Source of the DNA: Isoetes taiwanensis
Lineage: Eukaryota; Streptophyta; Lycopodiopsida; Isoetales; Isoetaceae
Direction of reading: 5' to 3'
DNA length: 64,000 nucleotides
Assembly (NCBI GenBank): GCA_021234155.1
Contig: JAJEKV010000013.1
Coordinates: forward strand, 308,001 to 372,000
In this document: piece by piece, positions 10,889-22,455 of the stretch
Position numbering within the stretch: the first letter of the stretch is position 1
Layout of the letters: the number at the start of each line of letters is the position of its first letter
Program-made: the position numbers and the translations under genes
The notes under the pieces: model-generated
Told to the model about the DNA's origin: nothing
Seen by the model: only the letters and a program-made list of their open reading frames with translations
Databases searched by the model: none

Positions 10889-10950
10889 GGTAATCGGCGC
10901 AGGCAGGCCCTTATGCAGGGCTCGACATGGCTTGCTTGCGCCGATTATCC
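10889..10950. repeat. Imperfect hairpin, 18-20 bp arms
   Basis: GGTAATCGGCGCAGGCAG (10889-10906) pairs with CTTGCTTGCGCCGATTATCC (10931-10950), leaving a loop of about 24 bp. The arms are GC-rich within AT-rich surroundings. It may be a MITE remnant or a transcript hairpin. Confidence 0.6.
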
Positions 10951-11746
10951 CTAACAAGGAAGAAGAAAGGCCAACTTGAAAATTTTCAAAGGGGTAGGAG
11001 GAGCATTGGAGAGCTCAAAATGCACTTAAGTTTGTCTTCTTGGATTTGCCTTGTCTCGCAAGAAATTTATCGCTGCCGCCAGCATTTCTTGACCGAGGAT
11101 AGCGCTTTACCCTGATTTGGGTTGATCTTGCCCTGTGGGATCCCCTCCTCTGGGATCCCATAGTCAATTGCGCAATTAATGGGTTACTGCGCAGTTTTGG
11201 GGGATTTTTTGCCCGGATTTGTGCAAGCTTGTTGCAGCGGTGTTCGCCCTGCTTCCTCTTTCGCTGCTACCTGATCCTCTCCTTCAGCCGAGCACGAGCA
11301 CCCATGAACATATCCCGCTTGATTTCGTGGAGGATCGAGTGAGAGAAAACCGTCAGAAGTTTGCCTCGATTTCCCCTATAAGGGGCAGGATTTTTGCACA
11401 GTTACTGCGCAGTAATTGCGGTGCTTATTGTGAAATCTTGCCTTTCGGGATCACATCTTCAGGATCCCCGAAGCCAGTTAAGAATATCAAATGCCACTCT
11501 TGCAAATTAAATCTGTTAGAATTGTTGGAATTGCTGTAAAATATGCAGGAGTTGAACTTGCATTCTTGTCCTATGTTTTTCTGCATGTGCTATAATTGAC
11601 GACTATGGGACCCTCCCTCTCTCTATCTTCGTCATATGCCCTCATGGACGCCAATGTGGCATGACACAAAAATATCTCTATTTGTCTGTATCTCAGAGAC
11701 TTGTGTATGGATACCATTAGATGTTATCGCGATGTTTTCTTCATAT
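10951..11746. other. Intergenic with GCGCAG and GGGATCC words
   Basis: Words around TTACTGCGCAGT (11184 and 11401) and GGGATCC (11138, 11151) recur and are palindromic, which suggests another decayed element. The frame at 11219-11539 (106 residues) crosses these repeats and has no recognised domain. Confidence 0.4.
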
Positions 11747-11840
11747 CTTTTTTTTTTTTTCTACGCAATGGTTGTCAGTGGGTTTCGGGCCTAGCTGAGG
11801 TCACCCATAACCAATAGCTTGACCACTGCGTCGGCATTGA
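11747..11840 (-). mobile_element. tRNA-derived SINE, minus strand
   Basis: Read on the minus strand it has an A-box-like region before GGTCAAGCTATTGGTTATGG, a GGCCCGAAACCC segment at the B-box position and an A-rich tail (the T run at 11747-11760 on the plus strand). It matches the three copies at 25.8-26.1 kb along its whole length. Its A-box region (GACGCAGTGG) is more diverged than in those copies. Confidence 0.7.
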
Positions 11841-12312
11841 GTCGATGGACGATGTCTTCATGTTTTGCTTATTTTTTTCCTTTCAGTTTCAAAAAAAATA
11901 GATGAGGCTGTGGTAATTGAATAGCCAGCCATCTATAGGCCATCTATTGCACAGGCTCAAAATAGAGAGTTCGTTTTTAATTTTTATTAATGAAATGATG
12001 TATTCTAACAGTAGAGAACAGAAGATGGTGACTCTTTATATATACATACAAGAATTTAGCGGTGAAGGAGCCAGTGCCCTATGCACCTATGGAGTTAATT
12101 CAAATATTACTGCAACGAATTATCTTCTTTGAGATGGCATAACGCAAACGGACAATTTAAGAGCTTCATTTATTTTAAATAAGATGAAATGTGGCTTTAT
12201 TCTTGTAGTTTGTTGCATTTGCAAATAATTGCATGTTGAATTTGCATATGGACCATGCCTTTTGAGGTGTATTTGTTTATTCTTATTACGGCTTTAAAGT
12301 GATTAATGTAGA
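11841..12312. other. Intergenic, no gene seen
   Basis: AT-rich, short unassigned frames only. Confidence 0.5.
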
Positions 12313-12803
12313 ATGATGGAGGCCTTGAAGCTTGTTAAACTTAGAGGTGAAAGGTCCTTTGTTACTTATGCATTTACTTACAATACACTTGTTTTTAGAT
12401 TATGTATAGTAAGCAGGCTCGATGACATAAGTGCATAAGTGCATTCTTAGAACATATGGTTGAAAGAAAGTACCAACCAAAGGGTTAAGTGTGAAGGGAA
12501 GAACCGATGATGTTTGTGAAGTCTTTGAAAAGTAAAAAAAGGAAAAGATGTATTCCTAACATTGCAGCATATATACAGTATATGCTATTGAGGGATTGCA
12601 TAAAGCAGGTCAAATAGACGATGTATATACTCATTGAGGGATTGCATAAAGCAGATCAAACAGATGAGGCACAACAATTGTTTAATGAATTTACAGAGAA
12701 ATATAACATTTCTAATTTGCATATAACATGCTCTTCGCTTTTTTTCAGGATACCTGTAATGGGGCCAGAGCGGAATCATTGGAGAACTAGAGAAACAAAG
12801 TAA
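12313..12803 (+). pseudogene. Decayed P-class PPR gene fragment
   Basis: The frame from 12313 encodes MMEALKLVKLRG and then TYAFTYNTLVFRLC, the usual end of one PPR unit and start of the next, before a stop at about 12430. After a degraded stretch, a second part (12621-12803) gives YILIEGLHKADQTDEAQQLF, a near-consensus P-type PPR helix pair. Between them a 37-bp segment beginning ATTGAGGGATTGCATAAAGC is duplicated at 12587 and 12633. The 46-bp period is not a multiple of three, so the duplication itself breaks the frame. The downstream part runs into non-PPR sequence after residue 28. This is a different PPR class from the intact gene at 5.5 kb and not a duplicate of it. Confidence 0.65.
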
Positions 12804-14060
12804 TGGTTGTTTTTGCCAAAAAATAGCTAAATATATAGCACTTCGTAATTCTATATTATGAACCTTATGGTATCTCAAAACAGAGAAAGACCTCCTTGAT
12901 GCCATGCTATCTATGGCAGCATACAAGAGCATTGCAGATAATGACATGTTTATTTGCCTGCATATTAACTTGAGCATCTGAATATAAGTACTACAGATTT
13001 GAAGACTCATCCCTGAAGATCACAAGTAGACACTTGCTTGAAGAGCCAAGGAGAGGACATTCATTGAAGATCACACAAGCTAAGCAAGGAAGAAAGATTC
13101 AAGAAAAACAAGCTAGAATTTGAAGTTTGGAAGACCCCTCAAGTTGACTTGGTATGTGGTCAATTTTTGAGTTCTTGGCATGAGCTACTTCACATGGTTC
13201 ACCTCTAGAGTTCATCATGTCATTCTTATTCAAAATACACTACCTTATATTCTATGTCTCACCCTCATATCCCTTAGCAAATTTGGCAAATAGCCTTTTC
13301 TCTAGTCAAAACATATCATTCATGCACCATTCACACTTTACACATTCATCATGCCACCACCATCTTGAAAAAGCAAAACATTCTCCTCAATTTGGCCTCT
13401 CCCATGATCTAAGATCATATTCTCTCTCTAAAAGTCAAATTAGAGAGAGAGAAAGTGCACAAATTCCCAAGAAGGGCATGAAACAGGCAAACAATCAAGT
13501 TGTTACACAAAAATTGCAAGCTTATTTGCATTAGTGCCAAATTCCATGTCACCATCCATAATTGCAAATCATCATCTACATCACCACCAAGCTTCCCATG
13601 TCATCACATACATGTCACCCTCCATATTCATTCTTTCAAACTTTGGCTTAAGTAAAGTCATTTTGACACTTAGGGGACATGTCATCATCACATTGTGCCA
13701 CATCATCACCAATGCCTCCACATCACCCTACACGTGTCACATATACCATTTCCACCTCACTAACATAAGTTTTGACTAGAAAAGGACATTTTGCCAACTC
13801 GTTTGACACATCATCATCCCATATTGCCATGTCATCCTCCATTTGCCAACTCACCACACCAACTTGCCACTTCATCATATTTTGCCCCATTTTGAGTAAA
13901 AAAAGCCAAATATTCCTTTTGCAAAAAAGATTCCTTCATGTTATAGAGCATCAAAAAAGATTCCATGTGAAAAAAGTATTTTCAAAAAAGACCTTGGATT
14001 GGCCCCCATTTTAAGTTCTTGGGAATCGTGCCAAAGTTCAAAAAAAAAAAAAAAAAATCT
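12804..14060. other. Low-complexity CA/TC-rich stretch and A tract
   Basis: From about 13300 to 13890 words such as CATCATC, CACCACC and CATGTCA recur, giving His/Ser-rich frames (13217-13534, 13534-13779) that look like composition artefacts. An (A)n tract lies at 14040-14057. It could be the untranslated or LTR part of a retroelement. No domain is seen. Confidence 0.45.
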
Positions 14061-15899
14061 ATCTATCCCCCCTCCCCCCTCGGGCCTAGTCACTCATCCC
14101 ATCCAGTCTCCCCCCGCCACGTGGTGCCTCCGGGCATGTGAGCTAGCAACGGGCCAGACATCACATGGAGGCAACACGCAATATTGATATTTACGTCAGA
14201 CTAGGCATTTTATACCCGAGCTGATTTTTTGAAAAATGCCTCTGGGATATTGTGCTCAGATTTCACAAGAACCCTGAATCCGATTCATGCCAAGATCCGG
14301 CCTTTTCTTCTGAATTAACCTCTACTCATTCTAGGCTAAAAACTACAAAACTAAACTAAAAGACAAGATTATAAGCCGGAATTGCCAAGAACAGACTGGA
14401 ACAGAGTATTTTGAAAAGGAGAATTGTTCACAGAGAATTTTGAAGGGCTTTTGGGCGCGAAATTGATCAAGACTACTCATTTTGAGACCAGTTTTGAAGG
14501 ATTCTTGCTTAAATCTGCCTTCGGAGCTTCAGAATCTATGGATTACCTGATGCTACCAGCTTATTTGCTATTTTGAAGACTGTTTTGATCCTGTGCCCAA
14601 GACTACAGAGCTTGGGAATCTATTTTATAATTGTGTGATATTGAGATGAATGAAAATTCGACCTTTGGTGATATATCTGAGTTTAATTTGCACTCGAATT
14701 CCGAAGCAAGGAAAATTAATAAGGTGAAAACGAAATTTAAAGGTAAATTGTTTATCAAAAGCATATTGTGGGCTAAATTACATCATATCTCACTCTATAG
14801 TTTAAATTCCACATCATAACTAGACTAAGTTGCATTCAGGGTTAATTAGTGCATACATTCAAGAGGTTCTGTGATTACAAATAGATCAAGTGCATTTATA
14901 GAGAGTAATCCTTTAAGAAAAAAGCATAAAAAGCTGAAACATATTAAAAGAGCATTCTAAACTTGCTTGTTCCCAGCAATCTTGCATATCTTTGCATTTC
15001 TCAAGTTAAAATTGCATTCTCAAGTTAAAATTGCATTCTCAAGTTTTCTACTGCATTTATGATCAAACAAGCACTGCTTCCTTAATTGCAGACCACTAAA
15101 AGCTATAGAGTACACCTAGAGCTCAGAAAAGATCATCAAAAAATTGATTTGTCAAAATCTGCTTGCTATTTTCTTATTGTAACAGTCTGTCAGCAAAAAA
15201 ACTTGAATTTCAAGGCTTTCCTACATCTACTTTTGCAAAAAGAGTGTGTGATCCTTGTGTGGAGACATATCAGAGAGAGAATCAAGTGTCAGAACTCAAA
15301 AAAGATTCATATCTTTCGATCTGCAAAAAATTGCTCACTGCCAGGGATATTGACTCATTTATGACCCAGTCAAAAGTACATATTTGAGCGATCTCTGCAG
15401 ATTTTTTGGGCATCTGACTTTTGCCCTTACATTCCTTAATGAGATCTTCAATAGCTCTAGCATTTGGAATCATAATCAGATCTTTCTCAGCTTGCAAATG
15501 GCATCATTCTTTCTGAGGCAGTCTTTTTTCTGATTTGGGAAAGCACTTCTAAACTTGTGTTCACGCTTTCTTGTTTGGATTTTCTCACACAGAGTTGTTG
15601 CCTTAAGCAACCTGGAGGTTCTAAACCATTGAGGTTGAAGGTTTGCCATGAATACTTTCAACATTTTAGAGGTTCTACCGAGATCATTGCATGGAATTTG
15701 AACTCATCAGAAGAAACAATGAAACTTCTGAGCATGTTGAAGCACAAGAGAATCATGAGACTTCTGTTGCAGTACCAGGAGTAAGTATACAAGCAAATGC
15801 AGGTATAAAAGTAATTTTCTCTGTAAATTAATTCCTTATTTGATTAAAAGTGTTCTTGTATAAATTAAATTGTAATAGAATCTTTTGCATCTTACTTAG
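14061..15899. other. Intergenic, unassigned
   Basis: A small tandem repeat of TCAAGTTAAAATTGCATTC lies at 15000-15040. Several frames of 60-90 residues (15086-15364, 15557-15784) show no domain. No gene is supported. Confidence 0.4.
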
Positions 15900-16510
15900 A
15901 ATGCTCATAATTGCTTAATTAGCATAAAATTCTGACCTAGAAATAAAAAATTGGCTCAAAATTGGCCCACTCGAGTCACTCCGCGCCAAACGCCTCTGCG
16001 TTCGTGATGCAGGTTCCTTTCGCGCGAAGTGACCCGAGTCACTCGAATATGTAGCAAAATAACAGGGGTTTTTTTTTGTGTTTTTATACTATTTTTTCTA
16101 TGGTTTTGCTATGATTTGGTAGATGTATTTGATGGTACGAATAAGTATTTCTAGAGTGCACATACATGGTGCATCGATTTTCTGCTGTTTTTTAATGGTT
16201 AGCACCCATGTGTTTGTATAGATGTATAAGAAAAATATTTGTATAAACCTCTCTTTGCATGCAAGAGTCGAAATTGCATATTTTAGGGTTGGATGTAAGG
16301 TCCACCCTTTCCACGGCTTTAGTTTTCCGGAAGAGCCGACTTGTCGATCTATGTCTTGCAGGCGAGAGCGGATGGAATTGGCGGGAAGAGTCGCGTTTGG
16401 CGAGGAAGATTTGACCCATACAAAATCATGTGGTGTTTCGGATGCCATATGTTTTGCTTAGAGTTATAATACAAGGCTCTTTTCACAAACCATAGCCTTA
16501 AAAGCAAGCT
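15900..16510. repeat. Dispersed repeat copy A, possible old LTR
   Basis: Shares in order with 18680-18990 the words AATTAGCATAAAAT (15917), GAAGTGACCCGAGTCACT (16026), ATCATGT..GTGTTTC (near 16425), TTTTGCTTAGA (16452) and CCATAGCCTTAAAA (16490). Copy B lacks about 300 bp of this copy. Two related repeats about 2.8 kb apart in the same orientation could be LTRs of one old element. No tRNA primer site is visible, so this is an inference. Confidence 0.5.
15968..16048. repeat. GAGTCACT foldback unit
   Basis: CACTCGAGTCACTCCGCG at the left pairs imperfectly with CGCGAAGTGACCCGAGTCAC at the right. Between them is AAACGCCTCTGCGTTCG, itself a small hairpin (AACGC..GCGTT). Related units are at 18570-18675 and 18799-18870. 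Confidence 0.6.
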
Positions 16511-16609
16511 AGTTTTTAGAGCAAATTAGCATCTGATTGAGTTGAACCGATGGCAAGCAGTTGAGTTGAACCGATGGCATCTCATTAAAGATAATTCTTC
16601 TTTGTAGAA

Positions 16610-16830
16610 ATATGTTGCTTTGGTCTTAATCATTTACTATATTTACGGTACTAAAAGTGGACTATGAGGTGGCGAAGGTGTATATCCACAGGCCTCTATT
16701 AAAGACACAACCTCCATGTGCTTGTAGCTTGGTGCAAATGTCATGTTGGAGTACACATATGAAGAGGTTTGGCCTTACATATATGCAAGAGAAGCCATAG
16801 AGTCTTACTTTCTTATTTGTTGATGTTGAT
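16610..16830 (+). pseudogene. Possible Ty1/copia reverse transcriptase remnant
   Basis: Broken frames give EVAKVYIHRP, comparable to the EEVYMxQP motif of copia reverse transcriptase. About 45 codons later comes FLFVDVDD, comparable to LLYVDDM around the catalytic aspartates. Order and spacing fit, but conservation is poor and several stops intervene. The position between the two possible LTR copies fits a copia element; a chance match is possible. Confidence 0.3.
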
Positions 16831-18171
16831 GATTGATCAATATATTGAATTGCAAGGGGAGAGAATCTCTTTTAAAAAATTTGGATAATGGGGGCGTCGG
16901 TTTGGAAGCCGATAATGACGACACGAAGTTTTGCAAGATCAGTTGTGAGGTACAACATAATTTTGTTTGTCGGGAAATATTCAAGCATTTACTTATGAAT
17001 TCGCATTTGTACAGTCACAATAGCATGTATTTATACTTAGGACGTGCACCAACGAAAAAAAACAAAGCCGCGCAGAGCAAGGATGAATCATCATAATAGA
17101 ATCGTTATCTATGTTTCAAAGGCTTTTTAATCCTATCTGACTATCGCCAACTTTGAATTGAAAGGTACAAAATTTACTACATCCGGTACCTTCAATAAGT
17201 CCAGGTTTGGACTTATTGCTGCAAAATTTGTATCGATGAAGATTTGTTTTAGGGTGCCCAATAATGGATCTTGCATAAGCAAACTTCTATCTCATGTGGT
17301 TTCGTCTATTTCTTCATCACTTTTGATGAAATGAAGATGGTATTTCTTCCCAAGGCCTGTTTTGCCAAGAATTTGGCAAAGCAAGGAATATGGCTTAACC
17401 AGCCCATTTTATTGTATCCGATGTAATTCCACCTCTGCAAAAAGCTTGTTGGGGTCCAAAAGGAGTTAAGCTTAGATCTTGGTGGTGCTTTATTTCAACA
17501 ATGCGATGTTTTTGCAAATGAATAAGGGTGTCTTGTCATAATGTTTCCTTCAAGGAGACTTATTTATGGTCTTGCAGGATATATATTGGTAATATTGAAT
17601 GATGATGTGCATCAATTTGGATATTATTTCCTCTAACTACCTATTATATTATTAAAACTATTGAATTTATGAGATATCTCTCGGTGTCATAATTTTCAAT
17701 AATTTTTTGAAAACTTTTGAGCTTCTATCTTCTAGGAAGTTGTGACACAAAAGGGATTTGATTGGATACTCATGCAATAAGTATTTTTTACATGTCGCAA
17801 GTACAATGTTTTTGTTTGAAGTTCTCATTTGTTGTTGAAGTTCTCACATGGGGGAGCATTGAGGAACAGGGGAACATTGAGGAACCTTTTTTTTCTTTGC
17901 TTGTATAACATTTGTAAATGTATGGAAGAGGTGCTAAGATATTTATAAATGTACTAAGAGGTCCTAGCATAAAACCATGTTGTGTTTGCATGTTCAAAAA
18001 GACATGATGATGTAGTTTGTATTAAGCGATTTTCTATGTTTGTTTTTTGTTAGAGCCAAAAGTGCCCAAATTAGGGCCCGAAGGGCCCATTTTTAATATA
18101 ACAACCAACACATCACTACCATTAACATTAATTAACACAAACTATTGCATTCAACACATTGAAAAAAAAAT
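16831..18171. other. Intergenic, one small hairpin
   Basis: AATAAGTCCA (17194) and TGGACTTATT (17208) form a perfect 10-bp hairpin with a 4-bp loop. The arm echoes the TTGGACTTATT inside the MITE ends at 1.7 and 2.4 kb. No coding region is supported. Confidence 0.45.
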
Positions 18172-18479
18172 CCCCCGAAACCCCCTTTCGTTTGGGTGCA
18201 TATTCACATGGGGGTTACGTAGGGCAATCGAGCCCCCTAAAACTTACAATACATGTACAAAATTAACACCATTAAGTACATTCTTACAAACTTTATAGTA
18301 TTTCGCAAATCTCAATATACAGTATACAAAAACTTGTACAGGCATACCCCACAAACGAGGATCGCTATGCACGGTTAAGATCAAAGAATAAAGGGCAAAT
18401 ATGCCCATCTGACAGCTCTCGTTGCCCGAAGTAACCCCCCATGTGAATATGCACCCAAACGAAAGGGGGTTTCAGGGGC
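18172..18479. mobile_element. Foldback element with ~58-bp inverted arms
   Basis: Left arm 18172-18229 (starting CCCCCGAAACCCCCTTTCGT) is the reverse complement of right arm 18421-18479 (ending GAAAGGGGGTTTCAGGGGCA), with only a few mismatches. The loop is about 190 bp, AT-rich, with no frame of note. GC-rich arms in an AT-rich region and high arm identity suggest a non-autonomous foldback/MITE insertion. I see no clear target duplication. Confidence 0.85.
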
Positions 18480-19039
18480 AAATTTGATGTAATTTTTGTG
18501 CAAAAAGATGGCCTAGAAACCTAGTCTAGCACTTAATTTTTGCCAAAAATATCCAAGAATATCCAAAATCAACTGACTCCGGTCACTCTCGGTATAAACG
18601 CAAGTTCAAGCGAATGAGGACCAATGCATCCAAGCTCAAGGAAAAAATGAGCGAAGTGACCCGAGTCACTTGAATTTGCACTTTTAGATGCCCAATTAGC
18701 ATAAAATAATTTGCTAGTTAGTTTACAATTAATAGGCATTTTAGCATCTTACAACCCTCCGAGAAGTTTAGTTTTCATAGAAATCAGACCAAGAAAGGTC
18801 ACTCTAACCAAAACGCCTACTGCGTTCGCAAATCACATGAACCTTGAGGAAGTGACCTGAGTCGATCAAGTTTGACCAGGATTGCCCAAATTTGACCCAA
18901 CAAACTATCATGTAGTGTTTCTTGACTTGTTTTGCTTAGATTTTCACTTCATGGTACCTCATTTGGAGATCCATAGCCTTAAAACAAAGGTCTGTTCGAC
19001 CAAGAACTCTTGTGCACGAAAACCGAGGCAACCTTAGTC
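18480..19039. repeat. Dispersed repeat copy B and GAGTCACT units
   Basis: Contains the counterpart of copy A (about 18680-18990) and two GAGTCACT units. GAAGTGACCCGAGTCACT at 18653-18670 is identical to 16026-16043. The segment GCGAATGAGGACCAATGCAT (18611) resembles 21204-21230, GTGAATGAGGCCAATGCATC, inside the gag-protease element, hinting that these pieces belong to one retroelement family. Confidence 0.55.
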
Positions 19040-19047
19040 TATATAAA
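19040..19047 (+). promoter_or_regulatory. TATA-box-like site
   Basis: TATATAAA followed by GGGG, 108 bp before an ATG at 19155 whose frame (MAPTNFVQ) stops at once. The layout is that of a plant core promoter and may be the promoter of the retroelement that follows. Confidence 0.4.
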
Positions 19048-19452
19048 GGGGCCTCATTTGCCATTTTCTCTTCACCAATTGCTCTCACCCTCTTAGGCGA
19101 TTTTCGAGGCTCTTATCAGTTCTTCCAAGCCAACTTCTACATCCATCTCTGCTCAATGGCACCCACCAACTTCGTTCAATAGTACGACAGTGCCAACCAC
19201 ATCCGTGATTTCCCTGTTGAAGAGGCCTTCCACGTGTTTGACCATATCTTCGACCTTCATGCAACCCTGACTAGAACCCCTTACTACACTGACATAGTTT
19301 GCCAGTGATCAGCAAATCTTACCCTGGGAAGTTAGCCTTCCACCAAGGGGGGGAGTGAGTATCCTTAGAAACGCTGAGCCAAGCCATAGGCGGGGGGGTC
19401 TAGAGTCAAGGGGCAGCTTTGGGATAGGACGAAGGATATGCCTGACTAGTAC

Positions 19453-19863
19453 ATGAGTTGTGAGGCTCACAGGCATAGGTATGTCTCGGCACACGTGGCT
19501 CTCTCTCTATTCATGCAGTACATGGCAGTCAATAGGGTGGGGGAGCCTTCGATCCAACCTTTGGACCTGGCGCCACTGAACAGAAGAATGGAGCAAAGCC
19601 AGATATATGAGATCGAGTCCTCGGAGTACGTGTACCATGGCACAACATCAAGGGCATTACAGATTGAGCAGGACTATGAGCAACTTGGCGAAGAAAACCC
19701 AGATTGGGAGAGTAGGGAGGCATCAAGGATGGAGAGGTGGATAGCGAGGCACGATGACGACATTAGGCGGGCCAACGAACCGCCAATCGGCATCACAGCC
19801 CTATCGCCAATAGTAATCGAAGGGGAGGAGTACATTTTGGCCAGATCATTTGAATCTTGGTAA
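19453..19863 (+). CDS. Unrecognised 136-residue frame ahead of gag
   Basis: An open frame with a hydrophilic, Glu/Arg-rich C-terminal half (EQLGEENPDWESREASRMER) and the segment SLFMQYMAVNRVGEPSIQPL near the N terminus. An in-frame stop lies just before the ATG. Codon use looks coding and it is one of the longer frames in the window. It lies between a TATA-like site and a retrotransposon gag, so it is most likely an extra ORF or a relic of a transposable element. I do not recognise a domain. Confidence 0.35.
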   Translation: MSCEAHRHRYVSAHVALSLFMQYMAVNRVGEPSIQPLDLAPLNRRMEQSQIYEIESSEYVYHGTTSRALQIEQDYEQLGEENPDWESREASRMERWIARHDDDIRRANEPPIGITALSPIVIEGEEYILARSFESW

Positions 19864-21719
19864 GGACTGCTGGCGGCAAGCATTGAATCTGAGCATCTAG
19901 CTTAACCAAAGCCGCATCTAGAATTGTATCTAAAACTGTCAGTGCACCTATTTACACCAAAATAGGCCGTTGGGGTCCAAAAAGGAGCACAGTAAGGAGG
20001 TAAGATTCAATGGTAGAGTCATAGGGTTTTTCAAAGGCCTTCAAGGGTGTTCTTGTCATATTGTTGACTTTGCAGGCCCCCCTTGCCATGGTCTTGAGTT
20101 TGTGAGTCATGGTAAGTATCTATGGCTGTGTTTTACTGGGCAGAGCATAGTAGAGCAGTTTTGAGTCAAACATGCCAATTCCTACTCCTACTTTTGATCC
20201 AATTATGAATGCCAATAACTTTTTGAAAACTTTTGAGGAATACTATCAGAAGTATGGACACAAAAAAGGATGTAAGTTTTCTGAATTCAAGAAATATTTT
20301 AAAAATGATGAAGTGAGAGCATGGTTGGAATATGTTGTGTCTAGGAGCTAATTCATGGGATGAAATAGTTAAGAAATTCTTGGCAAGATTTGGTAAGCTA
20401 CTTGACCCACAAGATTTGATCTTTGAGTTGCAAACCTTTCACATTAAACATGGTGAGAGTGTGCATCAGTATGTAGAAAGATTCAATCTTTATCTTGTTA
20501 AATGTCAAATCAATCAAGTACTTAACCATACTTTGCATCTTATAGCTTCATTCATCAGAGGTTTGAGTAGCAGATCAAAAATACACAGGAAAATGCTCAA
20601 AATCCAAAAGCAAGAAGGATTTGACACAATACACAAAGATTTTACAAAGGCTACTGAAATTGCTGACATGATTTCCTATCTCTTTGATGAAATGCACTCA
20701 CCTCATGATCCTTTCTTTCCAGATTATGAGCAGGAGTACCTGGGACCTAGACCAGTGCCAATCTATGTTGTTCAAAAAGACAAGAAGAAATAAAAAATGG
20801 AAAATGTCGAAGGTCTTGTAGCTGATGTCAGGGCTAAGATAACCAAAGTGTCTGAAGCTTTGGTTAAGGTTACAAAACAACTTCAAGAAATGAAGAGTTC
20901 CAGACCCAGAGGATATACCCTCCATGTGCTCATTGCTCAAGAAACACTCACTCATCAGACCTTGCACCAAGCGTGGTAAGAGAGGGCATTTTGGTAAAGA
21001 ATGCCCTATTTGTGCTTTCTGCAAAGCAGTAGACCATTATGAAGATAGGTGCAGTGTTAAAGAATACTTGCTAGACAAGAAAAGTCTAAAACTAATGAGC
21101 CAGGTGCTTCTGTTAGATTTGTGCAGGAAATTGAAGAACAAGAAGAAATCATGGTTGTTCATACAAGAGGGATGAATAACTCAAAAGATAAAGAGCAAGT
21201 TCAAGTGAATGAGGAGGCCAATGCATCCAAACACAAGGAAAATGAGCCAAATATGGTTGTACCTCCTCCCCCTGGTCAAAAATACTTGAAAAATGATAAG
21301 GAGAGTGAGGATTTTGAATCTTTGCTAAAAAATTCCAAAACTAGTGTTGATTTGCCAACTTTGCTGAAGATTGCCCCATCGTATAGAAGAAAGGTTCCGA
21401 ATCTAACCAAAGAGGATGAACTTACCCTCACAAATCACATTGAGGAGCATGTCTTGACTCAAGAAGACTATGATCCAGAGAATGGGAAAAAAGATATTAA
21501 CCAACTTGCTGCTAGATGGATGATCACCACTTAATGTGATGCCTCATTATATCATGAGATTGTGTGGTCTAGAAATTGACAAAAAAGCTCCGATGGTGTT
21601 AAAATCATTTTCTAACACTGAAATTAATCCTATGGGAATAGTAAGCAATGCGCCAATCGTGTAGAAAGGATTGTTGTGGCTGCTAATTTTTTGTTGTTGC
21701 ATTTGAAGGAATAGATGAG

Positions 21720-21734
21720 AAATATGATATCTAT
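21720..21734 (+). repeat. Target site duplication, left copy
   Basis: AAATATGATATCTAT, identical to 22456-22470, at the 3' side of the inserted LINE. A perfect 15-bp match is the product expected from target-primed reverse transcription. Confidence 0.9.
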
Positions 21735-22455
21735 TTTGTTGAAGGACGTCAGACTTTATTCAATCAAAGAGTCAAATACAAGTATAAATGCAGAGACAGG
21801 AATAAAATCTCAGCGGATAAGCAGAGACCCACCGAGTGAAGCAACCTGCCTAAGCATAAGAGTGCACATCCAAATACTCCTCAAAAATCAATCGCCTCTT
21901 GCGAGGGGCAAGTGAAGAACAGTGATACGACTTTACAATGTACCCTTGAGCTTCTTGGAGAACACGATTATCTGCCACATCCAGACCTTTGAAGATTACC
22001 AATCTTCGTCTTTTCCAGATAGTCCAAAGCAACCATCCTGCTGCTAGATGAAAAGCCTGGCCTTGTAACTCTGTCCAGGTACTTGGGTAAATTGCCAAAA
22101 GTAGTTGTTAACTTGTTAGTGAAACCTGAAAAAGGGAAAACAACCAGTCCCATATCTGTCTAAGGTGTTCACACATGAAAAAGCAATGCTCAATGGTCTC
22201 AGATCCACGCTTGCATACTGGACACTGATTTGATATTCTAGGGTTAAACTTATGGACAAGCACATTAACCCGCAGACACCTATGAAGAATCTGCCACCAA
22301 AGAACTGCCACTTTAGGATGAAGTAGCTTGTCCCATGCCCAAGACCACACCTTCTGCCATTGAAGAGGAGGAAGTTGAAGAGACCACTTATTAGACGGAG
22401 GAAGAATATCAGTATCAAGCAACAACTGATACATAGAGTTCACAAGTTTGCACTC
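21735..22455 (-). mobile_element. 5'-truncated LINE nested in the gag-protease region
   Basis: On the minus strand a frame (22443-22108) encodes the zinc-binding domain that closes plant LINE reverse transcriptases. It has WSWAWDKLLHPKVAVLWWQI, then LRVNVLVHKFN, then CPVCKRGSETIEHCFFMCEH, with the CxxC-H-C ligands in place. A second frame (22098-21850) gives the usual tail LWTIWKRRRLVIF. The reverse transcriptase and endonuclease are missing, as in typical 5' truncation. The 3' end on this strand carries TTGAATAAAG, a polyadenylation-like signal, but only a trace of an A tail. The insert is exactly bounded by the duplicated 15-mer, and without it the host protease frame would read through. 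Confidence 0.9.

Noticed and set aside
12585-13010. Minus-strand 141-residue frame
   Set aside because: It is antisense to the PPR relic and has no domain of its own.
13217-13779. His/Ser-rich frames as a protein gene
   Set aside because: They come from CA/TC-rich low-complexity DNA, which keeps frames open by composition.
16098-16448. Minus-strand 116-residue frame
   Set aside because: It lies inside the dispersed repeat copy A and is not kept in copy B, so it is unlikely to code.
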